Shown here piece by piece: positions 7,487-17,760 of a stretch of 58,521 nucleotides of DNA; within the stretch, counting starts at the first letter, position 1, and every line of letters begins with the position of its first letter. The stretch is from G963674505 sp964575975. Its GTDB lineage: Bacteria; Desulfobacterota; Desulfobacteria; Desulfobacterales; SKZT01. A program made the position numbers and the translations under genes. The notes below the pieces were generated by a model. That model was given only the letters and a program-made list of their open reading frames with translations. It was not told the DNA's origin and did no database searches. The stretch spans positions 1-58,521 of the forward strand of contig CAZNTU010000009.1 of assembly GCA_964575975.1 (NCBI GenBank), in the 5' to 3' direction.

Positions 7487-9859
7487 TCAATTTGCGACCA
7501 CGATCTCCACCCTGTCGAAATTTCCGTATGAATCCATGGCGGTAATTTCGTATTCCCCCGGAACGTCGAACTGATAGGCGAAAACTTCTCCGGGGGACGT
7601 TTTTCTTTTCAGCTCGCCGTTGATAATCCAATACACGTCCTCCACCGCTCCCAAGGCGGAGAGATCGACCCGGGGCGCTCCTCCGTCTTCGCCCGCGCGG
7701 CGCAGGATGTTTCCCGACCTGAGTCCGGTCAGCTTCAACGCGCCGGAACTGGCTACGGATGCGGCTCCGCAAGCCGGATCGACCGGAGGAGGTTCCGATT
7801 TCCTTCGAATTTCGGAAGATAGCCACGGCGCGAGCGCCAGGGGCCACCGGGCGAATTTTTTTCTTTGTTTTTTTTCCACCATGCATTCCGGCGCGACCAG
7901 ACGCCCGTTTTCCGGGTTTACCCAAACTTCGGAAACCGGACTTGTCCAAACATTCGAATCGCCGTCCGGAAAAGTCGGAGGAACCACGCCGTCTATGATC
8001 CACGCCTTGCGCCTGGCATGGCACAGTCCGCCGTCCAAACCGTCCGCCGCCACTCCCAGCGGCCAGCAGACATCCTTTTCCGCGACGTTTTTCGGGCGTG
8101 AAAAACCGGGCGCTTTCTTGCTTTTCAAAAGGGAATCGAAAATGGCGAACATCACGGGAGCGGCCGTTATGGCACCGTAATGGCCGGGGACCGGAGTCCC
8201 GTCCGGGCGTCCCACCCAGACTCCGATCGTGAAAGAGTCGTTTACGCCAAGAGCCCAAGCGTCCCGGAAGCCGTACGAGGTGCCTGTTTTCCAAGCGATC
8301 TTGCGATGCGCTGGAATGTCGAACAATCCTGGATTCCGGCCCGACGCGGGGTTGTTCTCCAATATGTCCCTGATGACCCACGCGGCGGCTTCGCTCGTCA
8401 TGTACCGGTTTTTCAGAGGTTCGTCCTCGAAGAACCGGAGTTTCCCGGACAGGCCTCGTCTTGCGAAACAGGCATAGGCCGCCGTCAGGGACTCCAGCGA
8501 GGTCCCCGCCCCTCCCAGGATGACGGAGAGGTTCGGGCGAGCGCCGCCGGGCAGATGCAACCGCAAACCTCCCTGCCGAAGCCTCGATTGAAACACTTCC
8601 GGCCCCATCTGTTCCAAGACCTGCACCGCCGGGACATTCAAGCTTCTCTGAAGCGCCTCGGTAGCGCTGACAGGCCCCATGAATCCGCCCGTGAAATTGG
8701 CCGGACGGTAGCCGTCGAAAGAAACCGGAGCGTCCGTCAGCAGGCTCTGGGAATGAACCAGTCCGTCCTCGAAGGCAAAGCCGTATAAAAACGGCTTCAA
8801 CGTGGAGCCGGGGGAACGGATCGCCTTCGCCATGTCCACGTGGCCGAAACGCTCGGGGTCCGAAAAATCCACCGATCCCACATAGGCGCGCACCGCCAAA
8901 TTTCGATTCTCCACCACCAAAATCGCGACGGACGTGCGTTTTGGAAGCTCGCTGGCGAATTCGGACAATCTCTGTTCCAAAGTTTCTTGAAGTTGAAAGT
9001 CGATCGTCGTCCGGCGGACGGAGTCCGGTCCGATGGAGTTCCTGAGTCTTCTTGCCAAAAGCGGCGCGGCCATGGGAAAGGCGTTGTATTCGCCGGGAAT
9101 TGTTTCCATTCGTGCCTGCTCCGCCGTCTCCCTCGACCAAACGCCCAAGGAGACCATCCTGTTTAAAACCTTGTTTCGGGCGGCCTCCGCCCTTTCCGGG
9201 TGGCGGTCCGGGCGAAGCCTGCTGGGCGCTTGGGGAAGCACGGCCAGGAGCGCGGCCTCGGCATGGCTCAACTCGCGGGCGGACTTTCCCAAATATGCAT
9301 AGCAAGCCGCTTCTACGCCCTCTATGGTTCCTCCGAACGGAGCGCGGTACAGATAGAAATTCAGAATTTCGTCCTTGGAATGGTTCCATTCCAGTTGAAG
9401 CGCCCGGAGTATCTGGCGAGTCTTTCCCGAAACCGATTTCGTTTCCGGCTCCAGAAGGCGCGCGACCTGCATGGTCAACGTGGAACCGCCGGACACGATT
9501 TCTCCGTGAGCAAACCACTGCCAGGCGGCCCTGAGCAAGGAGAACGGGTTTATCCCCGGATGCCGATAGAAAAATCGGTCCTCGTAGTTGATCAACGCCT
9601 CGAGGTAAAGGGGAGATACCTGGTCGATCTTCGCCGGAAGCCTCCACACGCCGTTTTTATCGGCGAAGGCTCTTAAGGGCGCCCCGTTGCTCGCGGTCAC
9701 GACCTTGCAGGATCCCTCGCCGGCCGGCGGGAGAAAAAACGGACGACTGCCGTTCAAAACGGCGGCGCACCCGACGAGAATCGCAAAGAGCGCCAACGGA
9801 GCCAATAGGACCGCCCCCCTTCGATTACACTTGAACTTTGGCTTTTTTAAATCTCCCAA
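7487..9859 (-). CDS. pbpC: Penicillin-binding protein 1C
   Basis: This bifunctional class A PBP of 790 residues builds periplasmic peptidoglycan. After a basic N-terminus there is one hydrophobic segment, FAILVGCAAVLNG. The glycosyltransferase domain shows EDRFFYRHPG and GGSTLTMQVARLL around residues 93-125. The transpeptidase domain has SPGSTLKPF (active Ser near 348), RSLN near 403 and AWKTGTSYG near 522. A C-terminal BiPBP-type domain follows from about residue 690. Gene order with the alpha-2-macroglobulin gene, 12 bp upstream, is the conserved pbpC-yfhM pairing. The LVGC at the end of the hydrophobic segment matches a lipobox, so lipid anchoring is possible but unproven. Confidence 0.95.
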   Translation of the reverse strand: MGDLKKPKFKCNRRGAVLLAPLALFAILVGCAAVLNGSRPFFLPPAGEGSCKVVTASNGAPLRAFADKNGVWRLPAKIDQVSPLYLEALINYEDRFFYRHPGINPFSLLRAAWQWFAHGEIVSGGSTLTMQVARLLEPETKSVSGKTRQILRALQLEWNHSKDEILNFYLYRAPFGGTIEGVEAACYAYLGKSARELSHAEAALLAVLPQAPSRLRPDRHPERAEAARNKVLNRMVSLGVWSRETAEQARMETIPGEYNAFPMAAPLLARRLRNSIGPDSVRRTTIDFQLQETLEQRLSEFASELPKRTSVAILVVENRNLAVRAYVGSVDFSDPERFGHVDMAKAIRSPGSTLKPFLYGFAFEDGLVHSQSLLTDAPVSFDGYRPANFTGGFMGPVSATEALQRSLNVPAVQVLEQMGPEVFQSRLRQGGLRLHLPGGARPNLSVILGGAGTSLESLTAAYACFARRGLSGKLRFFEDEPLKNRYMTSEAAAWVIRDILENNPASGRNPGLFDIPAHRKIAWKTGTSYGFRDAWALGVNDSFTIGVWVGRPDGTPVPGHYGAITAAPVMFAIFDSLLKSKKAPGFSRPKNVAEKDVCWPLGVAADGLDGGLCHARRKAWIIDGVVPPTFPDGDSNVWTSPVSEVWVNPENGRLVAPECMVEKKQRKKFARWPLALAPWLSSEIRRKSEPPPVDPACGAASVASSGALKLTGLRSGNILRRAGEDGGAPRVDLSALGAVEDVYWIINGELKRKTSPGEVFAYQFDVPGEYEITAMDSYGNFDRVEIVVAN

Positions 9860-9871
9860 TCTCCCCCTACA

Positions 9872-12800
9872 TTACTCCTTCACGGTAACCACCCCGCTCT
9901 CCTTTCCTATTGCCCTGATTTCCGGACGATACATGTCCTCGAGATACGGCGCCGGGAGCCGGTAGACGCCGGGGGTGACCACGCGCACAAGGTAAAGAAG
10001 ATGGTGGGTTTGTTTTTCGCGCAGTTCCATGGCCGCCACGAACCTGTCGTCCCTGAATTCCATGTGCCGGATCAGCTGGTCCTCCATCTCCTTTTTGAGA
10101 TCGACTCCCTCTATCTTAATCGTGTCCAGTTTTTCGGCGTGGGTCAAATTTTGGTTTTCAAGCTCCAACCCCGCAGGAAGCAAATCGATTATCAAGGCGT
10201 CGTAGATGTTTTCCAGAGCGACGATCTTCAAATGCGCCAAGATCAGTTGGCCGGGCTTGAAAGCCTCTTCTCCCAACGGCTTTCCCTCCAACGTATAATA
10301 CTGCCTTCCGATAATGGCGCGCGTCTCCTCCGGCGCGGGAGCGGTTTTCGGATATCCCGAAACAAGCGCGGACCCGTAGAGAACGATCTGGGAACCGTTC
10401 TTGAAGGATATTCCGGTTGCGAGATCCCCGGCGTCAAGTCTTCTTGCGTATCTTCCCGAGGCGGAAATTTGTTCCGTCTCCGATCCCACTGTCAACCCGC
10501 CGATCCAATCCTTTTTCTGGCCTGTCAAGGAAAGTCCCGCAAGGAAAATCGCGTTTTGCTCCTGGGTGCTGAAATACTTCCTGTTTCTCAACAGGTCGTC
10601 CAGAGAAAGCACCAGCCCCTGCATGTCCGGTATTTCGACATTGTGTTGATTCAAGAGGCGAATGGCCATTGCCGTGTCTCTCAGAGTGCTTCCGTAGTCG
10701 CCGATATAGTAGAATCCCTCCCGCTTTTTGGAAAGTCCCTCCAAGATCGCCTTGTCTCCCCTGGGAATGTCGCCCGACAACCGAAGAGCTATTCCCAAAT
10801 GAACGAGCGGAAGACGCGTGGACGCGAGCTTCCGGTGGTTGTCGTAAAGGTTCCGCAAAGTTCCGAGAGGAGCCCTGTTCAGTCTCGCCAAGACATATGC
10901 GCAGTAGGCCTTGTCCGCGAAAAGAAGCTCGGGCGAGCTTTCCTTGACGCTTACGGAAAACCGGGCATCCGATTTCAACTTTTCGACCAGCCTGTCCAAG
11001 GCTTTTTGAAGCATGGAATCGGGAACGGCGAATCCCCGGTCTCTGGCCTCCAGCAGAAAATGCGCCGCGTAGGGGGTCAGCCACAGGGCTTCCTCGGATT
11101 CGTCGCCGCCCCACAAAGAGAAACCTCCCCCGCTTCTTTGCATGCCCGCGACCCTGACGATCGTTTTTTCGATCCGGTCTGCCCGCTCCGTGTCGTCGAT
11201 CGCCTCGACCCCCAACCGTTTCGAAACTTCCGAGTCGAGATACAAATACGGAAACGCTCTGCTGACGATCTGCTCCAGACATCCATAGGGATATTGCAAC
11301 AGGTTTTCGAGAACATGCTCGAGGTTCAGCGGCGGGTCCGGAGAAATCGCCAAGTACACGTCGAGCGTGTTTTCCATGATATTTTCGCCCATGGCGGGAG
11401 CGACGGCCATTTCCTCGCCGGGTTTCAAAAGCTTTCTCTCGGGTCTTACGATTCCCGGATGCGCTGGCCGGACGGACAACTCCCAAGTCCTGTTTATGGC
11501 GATTTCTTCGCTGTTTACCGCGACGTCGATTTTTCCCACGCCGAAGTTGTCCGCTCCGGTCAAGGCCATTCTCAGAGTCGTCCTCTCGTTGTCCTTCAGA
11601 GCGATTTGCCGTTCGCCGCCTTCCAAGGCCAAAGGGCTCTCGACGGAGACTTTCACGGAAACGTTCCTGTCCTTTCCGCTCATGTTGTGCAAATCCAAAG
11701 TGGCGGTCGATTTGTCGCCTGCGGCTAAAAAGCGGGGAGTGGCGAGTTCCGTCACGATGGGAGCTTTTACGACCACCTCTGTTTGTCCGGCCCCGAAATC
11801 GTCGTCCGTGAATGCGACGGCCATCAGCCTGGCTCGACCGTTGAAATCCGGGATTTCGAATTCGAATGTCGCCCTGCCCTGCTCGTCGGCTTGCACAAGC
11901 TCCGAAAACATGGATAGAATTTTAATCTCGGCCCTGTCGCGCTTGCTTCCCCTGAACCCGCTTAGATCGATGTCGCCGCCGTAGGCAAGGGTCGCGCGAG
12001 GTCCCTCCATGCCTTCGATCACTTTCCCGTAGAGATCGTACAAGTCGGCTTGGTATCGCCTTTGCGCGAAGAAAAAGGCGAAAGGGTCGGGCGTCTTGAA
12101 ATCGGTGATGTTCAGCACGCCCACATCGACCGCCGCCAGCGTCACGCACGCTATCTTGCCTCCTCCCGCCTGTCCGAAGTTTTCGATGCTTACCGTCGCC
12201 TTCAACGTCTTCTCCGGCTCCATGGATTTCGGTGCGTCTATGGAGATTCGAAGATTGCGGTCGGTCCTGTCGAGCGGAAAATGAATTGCGCCCATGGCGC
12301 GGTTGGGCGTGATCTTCTTTTCCGCGTCTGCGCCCCTCAATACCATTGCCGTCACGTAAATGTCATGGCGGTCCCAATCGGGGGAAACGGGGATTCGCAA
12401 TTCTGTCCCCTCGGCCGGAATTTTGATGCGGGAGAACCAAAGGGGTCCGTCGGCCTCGACCAATACCACGGCGTCTCCCGCATGGGGCGGCTTGATCGAC
12501 AATACGGCGGTATCGCCGGGTTTGTATTTCGGCTTGTCCAAGGACAATTGCACCTTGTCGGGGCGCGACGAATCCACGTCCGCATCGTCCGTGTACCATC
12601 CGGCGTAGAATCGGTACATCGTGACAAGCCCGGTCGCCGGGTCCGTAACTTCGATCCGGTACCGGCCATACTCCACCGGCACGGAAAATGCGGCGATCTT
12701 TCCCTCTTGGATGGAAAGATCGATTCGATCCACCGGATAGTTGGCCTCGCTGTAATTCCAATGCCACCCTTGATTTTCGTCGTACTCCCAGTAATAATCC

Positions 12801-14710
12801 CTGTCTTCTTTCACTAGTACCGCTCTCAGATTGGAAGCCGGCAAAAGTTTTCCTTCCGGATCGGTCTTGACCGCCTCGAACCTGGCCGGGCCTCCTCCCT
12901 CGGAATGGTCTTCCTTGAAGAGCGGACGAACCCCCACAAGCTCCTTCGCGGGCCAAAGCGCGCGGCCAATGGAACGCGTGACAGGCCGTCCTCCGGACTC
13001 GTACAAATTGCCGGTGACGACCACCCGCATCGGCGACGTAGGCGGAACCGACATGGATGGAACTTTCAAAACGGCACGCCCGTTTTCGTCCAGTTTGACA
13101 TCCGCCAATTCCTCCCTGGAATCCTTCGTTTCGTCGTCGGGGTTTCCGAAGTGAAAATCCTGGAGCGATTCCACCGGATGAACATCCCGCCTTCTGTTGA
13201 CCGATGCCGTGAATTGGGAACCGGAGGCAGGGGCGCCGTAAAGGTATTCGCCAGTGACTTCGACGACGAATTCCTCGCCCGGCACGATGACTTTCCGGTT
13301 TGTCTCCAGCGTAAGCTTCATCCGTTCCGGCAGGAACTCCTCGACTCTGAAAATATAGACATGCGAGGGATTTTGGTCCGCCGGATCGGTCCTGAGTTCC
13401 AGGGACCATTTCCCGGTCGGAGAATCGTCGGGTATCGCGAACGTCCTCCTATAATATCCGGCAACCTCCGGCCGCCATGAAAAACGGCTCACCTCCCGCC
13501 CATCGGGCCTTTTGACGCGGGCGTTCAACGGCATCTCCGCCACCGGCTTTCCGTCGTGGTTCCGGAGCAAAGCGGAAAAATCGACCGTCTCGCCCGGGCG
13601 GTACAGGTCGCGAGGTCCGTACACGAAAATCTCCATGGGTTTGTAAACGGGTCCTGCGATTTGGAAGGCGGACAAATCCAGCGCGGCGCCTTCGACGCTG
13701 ACGAACGAGACGTGCTTGTCCTTGCTGGCGACGATCAGGAAAGGTTTTTTGGAAAATCCGGAAAAACTCAGGCGGCCATTTTCGCCCGTGTATCCTTTGT
13801 GTATTGTTTTCCCTTTTTCTTCGTAGACGAAAACGCGAACATCGGGCAAGGCGAGGCCCGTTTTCAGCGAGCTGGCGATGATTTCCATGCGGTTGTCGTA
13901 TTTGCGGACGTGAAGTCCGATGTCGCTGACGAAAAAGTAGGAGGTTTGCTCGATGTATTCGAAATCGGCGGGCGCCCGCATAACGGCGACGTAGAAGCCG
14001 GGCTTTCGCAGTTCTTCGATTTGCTCGACCGGTATGTTCGTAATGGAACGTTTGTTCTTTTCCCCGTGCGTTTTGAATCGGGCCATGTAGACGCTATCGA
14101 CGTAAGGGGTCAACTGGCTCAGGAGCCATCGGTCCGTGGACGCTCCGATATTCGCCGTTTTCATGAATTCGACGATATGTTCGCTTTTCACCCGCAAAAA
14201 TTCGATATCGACTTCGGGGACGTTGACAGTCATCACGGGAAGTCCCGCAGTGAGTTTTTCGGGAAGCACCAGCCCTTGGTCGGCGAATCCCAGAGACGGT
14301 TCCATGGATTTGGTGGTCACCGATTGTTCCACGTTGGCATCCAAACTCAAGCCGCTTTTCGAAGCGAGAGTTCTTCTGACCAGGACCGTGTACTCGGTGT
14401 CGGGCTCCAGGTTAGGAAAATAAAGGATTTGCCCGTTTTCGTCCAGCACCCAACTTCCCGGCACCGCTTGCTCCTTTCTGAAAACCGTCAGGTATTTGTC
14501 GTGGCGTTTTTCCGGGTCCAGCTTTTCGGACAAAACGACCGCCAGGGCAGGACCTCCCTGGTAGATCTTCTCGGAGATTTCCACGACAGTCATGTCTCGC
14601 GCCTTGGCAACCTTAGGGGCCGTTTGCGCGGTATCCATGGCAAAGAGTTGTCCGAAACAGGTTAAGAGCAAAAGAGCGAGAAAACAAAAGGCGAAAAATT
14701 TACGTTCCAT
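9872..14710 (-). CDS. Bacterial alpha-2-macroglobulin family protein
   Basis: This 1612-residue secreted protein resembles E. coli YfhM/MagD. It is thought to trap proteases in the periplasm and to work alongside PBP1C when the cell wall is breached. A signal peptide is evident (MERKFFAFCFLALLLLTCFG, probable cut after LFA). Multiple macroglobulin-type beta domains follow, including PMEIFVYGPRDLYRPGETV. The reactive thioester motif is intact as YPYGCLEQIVSRAF near residue 1143, followed by the alpha-helical thioester domain with GGFSLWGGDESEEALWLTPY. There is no clear lipobox, since LLTC lacks a small residue at -1, so it may be soluble. It shares an operon with pbpC, 12 bp downstream. Confidence 0.95.
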   Translation of the reverse strand: MERKFFAFCFLALLLLTCFGQLFAMDTAQTAPKVAKARDMTVVEISEKIYQGGPALAVVLSEKLDPEKRHDKYLTVFRKEQAVPGSWVLDENGQILYFPNLEPDTEYTVLVRRTLASKSGLSLDANVEQSVTTKSMEPSLGFADQGLVLPEKLTAGLPVMTVNVPEVDIEFLRVKSEHIVEFMKTANIGASTDRWLLSQLTPYVDSVYMARFKTHGEKNKRSITNIPVEQIEELRKPGFYVAVMRAPADFEYIEQTSYFFVSDIGLHVRKYDNRMEIIASSLKTGLALPDVRVFVYEEKGKTIHKGYTGENGRLSFSGFSKKPFLIVASKDKHVSFVSVEGAALDLSAFQIAGPVYKPMEIFVYGPRDLYRPGETVDFSALLRNHDGKPVAEMPLNARVKRPDGREVSRFSWRPEVAGYYRRTFAIPDDSPTGKWSLELRTDPADQNPSHVYIFRVEEFLPERMKLTLETNRKVIVPGEEFVVEVTGEYLYGAPASGSQFTASVNRRRDVHPVESLQDFHFGNPDDETKDSREELADVKLDENGRAVLKVPSMSVPPTSPMRVVVTGNLYESGGRPVTRSIGRALWPAKELVGVRPLFKEDHSEGGGPARFEAVKTDPEGKLLPASNLRAVLVKEDRDYYWEYDENQGWHWNYSEANYPVDRIDLSIQEGKIAAFSVPVEYGRYRIEVTDPATGLVTMYRFYAGWYTDDADVDSSRPDKVQLSLDKPKYKPGDTAVLSIKPPHAGDAVVLVEADGPLWFSRIKIPAEGTELRIPVSPDWDRHDIYVTAMVLRGADAEKKITPNRAMGAIHFPLDRTDRNLRISIDAPKSMEPEKTLKATVSIENFGQAGGGKIACVTLAAVDVGVLNITDFKTPDPFAFFFAQRRYQADLYDLYGKVIEGMEGPRATLAYGGDIDLSGFRGSKRDRAEIKILSMFSELVQADEQGRATFEFEIPDFNGRARLMAVAFTDDDFGAGQTEVVVKAPIVTELATPRFLAAGDKSTATLDLHNMSGKDRNVSVKVSVESPLALEGGERQIALKDNERTTLRMALTGADNFGVGKIDVAVNSEEIAINRTWELSVRPAHPGIVRPERKLLKPGEEMAVAPAMGENIMENTLDVYLAISPDPPLNLEHVLENLLQYPYGCLEQIVSRAFPYLYLDSEVSKRLGVEAIDDTERADRIEKTIVRVAGMQRSGGGFSLWGGDESEEALWLTPYAAHFLLEARDRGFAVPDSMLQKALDRLVEKLKSDARFSVSVKESSPELLFADKAYCAYVLARLNRAPLGTLRNLYDNHRKLASTRLPLVHLGIALRLSGDIPRGDKAILEGLSKKREGFYYIGDYGSTLRDTAMAIRLLNQHNVEIPDMQGLVLSLDDLLRNRKYFSTQEQNAIFLAGLSLTGQKKDWIGGLTVGSETEQISASGRYARRLDAGDLATGISFKNGSQIVLYGSALVSGYPKTAPAPEETRAIIGRQYYTLEGKPLGEEAFKPGQLILAHLKIVALENIYDALIIDLLPAGLELENQNLTHAEKLDTIKIEGVDLKKEMEDQLIRHMEFRDDRFVAAMELREKQTHHLLYLVRVVTPGVYRLPAPYLEDMYRPEIRAIGKESGVVTVKE

Positions 14711-14846
14711 GGAGATCTCCTTTTTGCGGGGTGTGGTGAATTATCGTTCCATAATTTGTCATTTATATATAAAATCGGCAATCCTTGGCAAGGGTAAAGA
14801 GGGTATTGCGAAACGTCAACGAAGGGGAAAACGAGGTGGAAAAAAC

Positions 14847-16016
14847 ATGAAGAAAAGATTCCGTTTCATAGAGACCAAGCTGATCAAGGCCGGCGAACCC
14901 GACCCTCCGATCGCGGGAGCGGTCAGCATGCCCATTTTCCAGTCTTCCACGTACGCCTACGAGGGACAAACGAGCTACCACGACATCAAGTACATCCGCC
15001 TGAACAATACGCCGAACCACGCGGCGGTACACGAGAAGCTCGCCGCGCTCGAAAACGCCGAGGCCGCTCTCGTGACCGCGAGCGGCATGGCCGCCATTTC
15101 CACGACCCTGCTCGCCGTGCTTTCCCCCGGAGACCATTTACTAGCCCAGGATTGCCTTTACGGAGGGACTCACGATCTGATCGTCAAGGATCTGGCGCAA
15201 ATGGGAATTCAATGCGATTTTATCCACGGCGACAAGCCGCACTCATGGGGCGAATTTCTTAAGCCGAACACCAAGGCGATTTTCGTTGAAACCATCGCGA
15301 ATCCGCTGATGGACGTGATGGATTTGCAGGCGGCTTCGGTGTTCGCCAAAGAAAACAAGCTGACCTCCATCATAGACAATACGTTCGCGAGCCCGATCAA
15401 CTTTCGCCCTTCGGAATGGGGATTCGATTTGTCCCTGCATTCCTGCACCAAGTATCTGAACGGCCATTCCGATATCGTGGCAGGCGCGATCATTGGCTCT
15501 CGAAGCTGGATCGAAAAGATAACGCGCAAGCTGAACCATTTTGGCGGCGCCCTCGACCCTCACGCCTGCTTTCTGCTTCACAGGGGCATGAAAACGTTGG
15601 CCGTGCGAATGAGACACCAGAACGAAAGCGCATTTAGAATAGCGGCGTTTCTGGACGGCCATCCGTCTGTGGAAAGAGTCAACTATCCCGGTTTGGAAAG
15701 CCACCCCTGCCACGAGCGCGCGAAAAAATATTTGGACGGTTTTTCCGGCATGATCAGTTTCGAGCTGAAGGGCGACGCCGCGGCGGCCGACAAATTCATC
15801 AAGAGCACGACCCTGCCGATTTCCGCCCCGAGTCTGGGCGGAGTGGAATCCCTGATTACCCGACCTGTCACCACGTCCCACGCCGGACTCTCCAAGGAGG
15901 ATTTGAAAAGACTCGGGATTTCGGAACGGCTCGTGCGGTTTTCCGTCGGCCTGGAATCGACCGAAGAACTGATCGAGGATTTCGACCGCGCGCTCCGGGC
16001 ATGCTCGGCAAAATAA
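14847..16016 (+). CDS. Trans-sulfuration PLP enzyme (cystathionine gamma-synthase / methionine gamma-lyase type)
   Basis: This fold-type I PLP enzyme of 389 residues belongs to the Cys/Met metabolism family. Seen motifs are SSTYAYEG, the phosphate-binding VTASGMAAISTTLLA, IDNTFASP, and the Schiff-base lysine in LHSCTKYLNGHSDIVAG near residue 201. The C-terminal PSLGGVESLITRPVTTSHAG is also conserved. Family members usually have YxRxxNPT early on; here it is YIRLNNTPNH, a divergent version, so substrate choice between synthase and lyase is open. GAGGTGG at 14833-14839 sets the ATG at 14847 even though the frame extends back to 14592. It is divergent from the macroglobulin gene. Confidence 0.88.
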   Translation: MKKRFRFIETKLIKAGEPDPPIAGAVSMPIFQSSTYAYEGQTSYHDIKYIRLNNTPNHAAVHEKLAALENAEAALVTASGMAAISTTLLAVLSPGDHLLAQDCLYGGTHDLIVKDLAQMGIQCDFIHGDKPHSWGEFLKPNTKAIFVETIANPLMDVMDLQAASVFAKENKLTSIIDNTFASPINFRPSEWGFDLSLHSCTKYLNGHSDIVAGAIIGSRSWIEKITRKLNHFGGALDPHACFLLHRGMKTLAVRMRHQNESAFRIAAFLDGHPSVERVNYPGLESHPCHERAKKYLDGFSGMISFELKGDAAAADKFIKSTTLPISAPSLGGVESLITRPVTTSHAGLSKEDLKRLGISERLVRFSVGLESTEELIEDFDRALRACSAK

Positions 16017-16118
16017 TTTCATTGACAAAAAACGGTATTATAAATAGAAGATCCGCCTGTTTGTAAGTTCGATCGATAAACAATCCGTAAATTAAAGGAC
16101 CAAGAGGAGGAGCCGATC

Positions 16119-16664
16119 ATGTATGTACCGAGATATATGTTTTTCACCAAGGGGGTCGGCGTTCACAAGGAAAAACTGGCGTCTTTCGAAAACGCCCTTC
16201 GTGACGCCAAAATCGCCCATTTGAACCTCGTAACCGTATCCTCGATTTTTCCGCCCCATTGCAGGGTGGTCGACCTAGAGTGGGGGTTGCCCAAGCTCGA
16301 GCCGGGAGAAATCACCCATTGCGTGATGGCAAGGCAGGAAATCAACGAACCCGGAAGAAGAATCGTCGCCAGTATCGGCCTGGCGCTTCCGGCGGAAAGC
16401 GGAAAATACGGCTACTTGTCGGAACACCACGGGTTCGGCCAGACCGAACTGGAGGCGGGGGACTACGCCGAGGATCTGGCCGCTTCCATGCTGGCCAACA
16501 CCCTGGGAATCGAATTCGACCCGGCGAAGGACTACGACGAGCGCAGGGAGATTTACCAAATGTCCGGGAAAATCGTCGAGTCCTGGCATACCAGCCAAGG
16601 AGCGGTAGGTGCCGAGGGCAATCTTTGGACCACCGTACTCGCCGCCGCCCTGTTCGTGAAATAA
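16119..16664 (+). CDS. pdaD: Pyruvoyl-dependent arginine decarboxylase
   Basis: This 181-residue proenzyme cleaves itself to form a pyruvoyl cofactor and converts arginine to agmatine. The self-cleavage site is the Ser-Ser of LVTVSSIFPPHC (residues 41-42). Other family features are VMARQEINEPGRRI, GKYGYLSEHHGFGQTE and the conserved glutamate segment. AGGAGG at 16105-16110 lies before the ATG. The agmatinase gene follows after 18 bp, so both probably form an operon making putrescine. The pyruvoyl type is best known from archaea and chlamydiae but also occurs in deltaproteobacteria and other bacteria. Confidence 0.95.
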   Translation: MYVPRYMFFTKGVGVHKEKLASFENALRDAKIAHLNLVTVSSIFPPHCRVVDLEWGLPKLEPGEITHCVMARQEINEPGRRIVASIGLALPAESGKYGYLSEHHGFGQTELEAGDYAEDLAASMLANTLGIEFDPAKDYDERREIYQMSGKIVESWHTSQGAVGAEGNLWTTVLAAALFVK

Positions 16665-16682
16665 CCTTCCAAAGGCGATTAT

Positions 16683-17558
16683 ATGCCCGACCCGATTTTC
16701 ACGCATTTCGGAGGTTTCGAAGTCGATCCTCCAAGCCTGGACGACGCCAGGATCGTCGTCTTGCCTGTATGCTACGAAATGGCCCCGTCATACGGCGAGG
16801 GAAGCCGCAAGGGGCCTTTTCACATTCTGGCGGCCTCGGAGCAGATGGAGAGCATAGACGAGGAAACGCTGGCGAATTGGAGCGAGTTTTCCATTTATAC
16901 CGCGCCTCCTCTGTTTCCGGCCGGAAATCCCGAGGAATCGGTCCGGGAAATGAAGAAGGCTGCCGAACCCGTTTTGAAATCGGGCAAATTCTTGCTGTCG
17001 CTGGGAGGAGACCACGCGATAACCATCGGCCCGGTAATGGCGGCCAAGGAGGTCCATCCCGACATCGGGGTGCTTCAGATCGACGCGCACGCTGACCTGA
17101 GAGACGAATGGAACGGCAGTCGATATAACCATGCCTGCGTCATGCGCCGCCTGGCCGACGACGTTCAAGTTCCGTTCGTGCAGGTCGGCATCAGGTCGTT
17201 CTCGCCGGAGGAGGCTGATTTGATCCGAAAGAGAGGGTATCGCCCTTTTTACGCGCACGAGATCGTCCCGTGGGACGACTCGTGGATGGACCGCGCGGTG
17301 GATACCCTTCCTGAAACCGTCTACATCACACTGGACCTGGACGGTCTGGACCCGTCGGCGCTGCCCGGTACGGGGACCCCGGAACCGGGAGGCCTGACCT
17401 ATCGGCAAGTGGCGGGACTGATCCGAAAAGTCGGGGAACGCCGCAAGGTGGTTGCCGCCGATATCAACGAACTTCTGAAGATAGAGGGCTCCACAGTATC
17501 GGAATACACGGCCGCGAAATTGGCGACGAAGATTTTCGTGCATTGCGTCGGGATTTGA
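16683..17558 (+). CDS. speB: Agmatinase (ureohydrolase family)
   Basis: This 291-residue manganese enzyme of the arginase/agmatinase family hydrolyses agmatine to putrescine and urea. Metal-binding motifs are visible in order: LSLGGDHAIT (near residue 108), QIDAHADLRD, YNHACVMRR, and LDLDGLDPSALPGTGTPEPG. It lies 18 bp after pdaD, which supplies agmatine, supporting agmatinase over arginase. The C-terminal stretch ADINELLKIEGSTVSEY departs from the usual VEVNP form, a modest oddity. A bidirectional terminator follows at 17761-17787. Confidence 0.93.
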   Translation: MPDPIFTHFGGFEVDPPSLDDARIVVLPVCYEMAPSYGEGSRKGPFHILAASEQMESIDEETLANWSEFSIYTAPPLFPAGNPEESVREMKKAAEPVLKSGKFLLSLGGDHAITIGPVMAAKEVHPDIGVLQIDAHADLRDEWNGSRYNHACVMRRLADDVQVPFVQVGIRSFSPEEADLIRKRGYRPFYAHEIVPWDDSWMDRAVDTLPETVYITLDLDGLDPSALPGTGTPEPGGLTYRQVAGLIRKVGERRKVVAADINELLKIEGSTVSEYTAAKLATKIFVHCVGI

Positions 17559-17760
17559 TCTCGTTTTTCCCTCGTTTCGCCTCTCTCGATAGAACAGAAT
17601 TCTACTCTTTTTCTTTTACACCTTTTCTCATCATCAAGAACGCCGGCCCCCTCTGACAAAAATCACCGGACAAGCTATTTCGATTGTTTTTCGCTATAGA
17701 TAAAAAACTGGCATAAAAATCGCTTTTTTTTTGGAAATGGCGTGAAGTATAAATGAAAAA

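Noticed and set aside
7314..9647. 777-codon open frame overlapping pbpC on the same strand
   Set aside because: Arg/Gly/Ser-rich out-of-frame reading of pbpC; all PBP motifs lie in the other frame.
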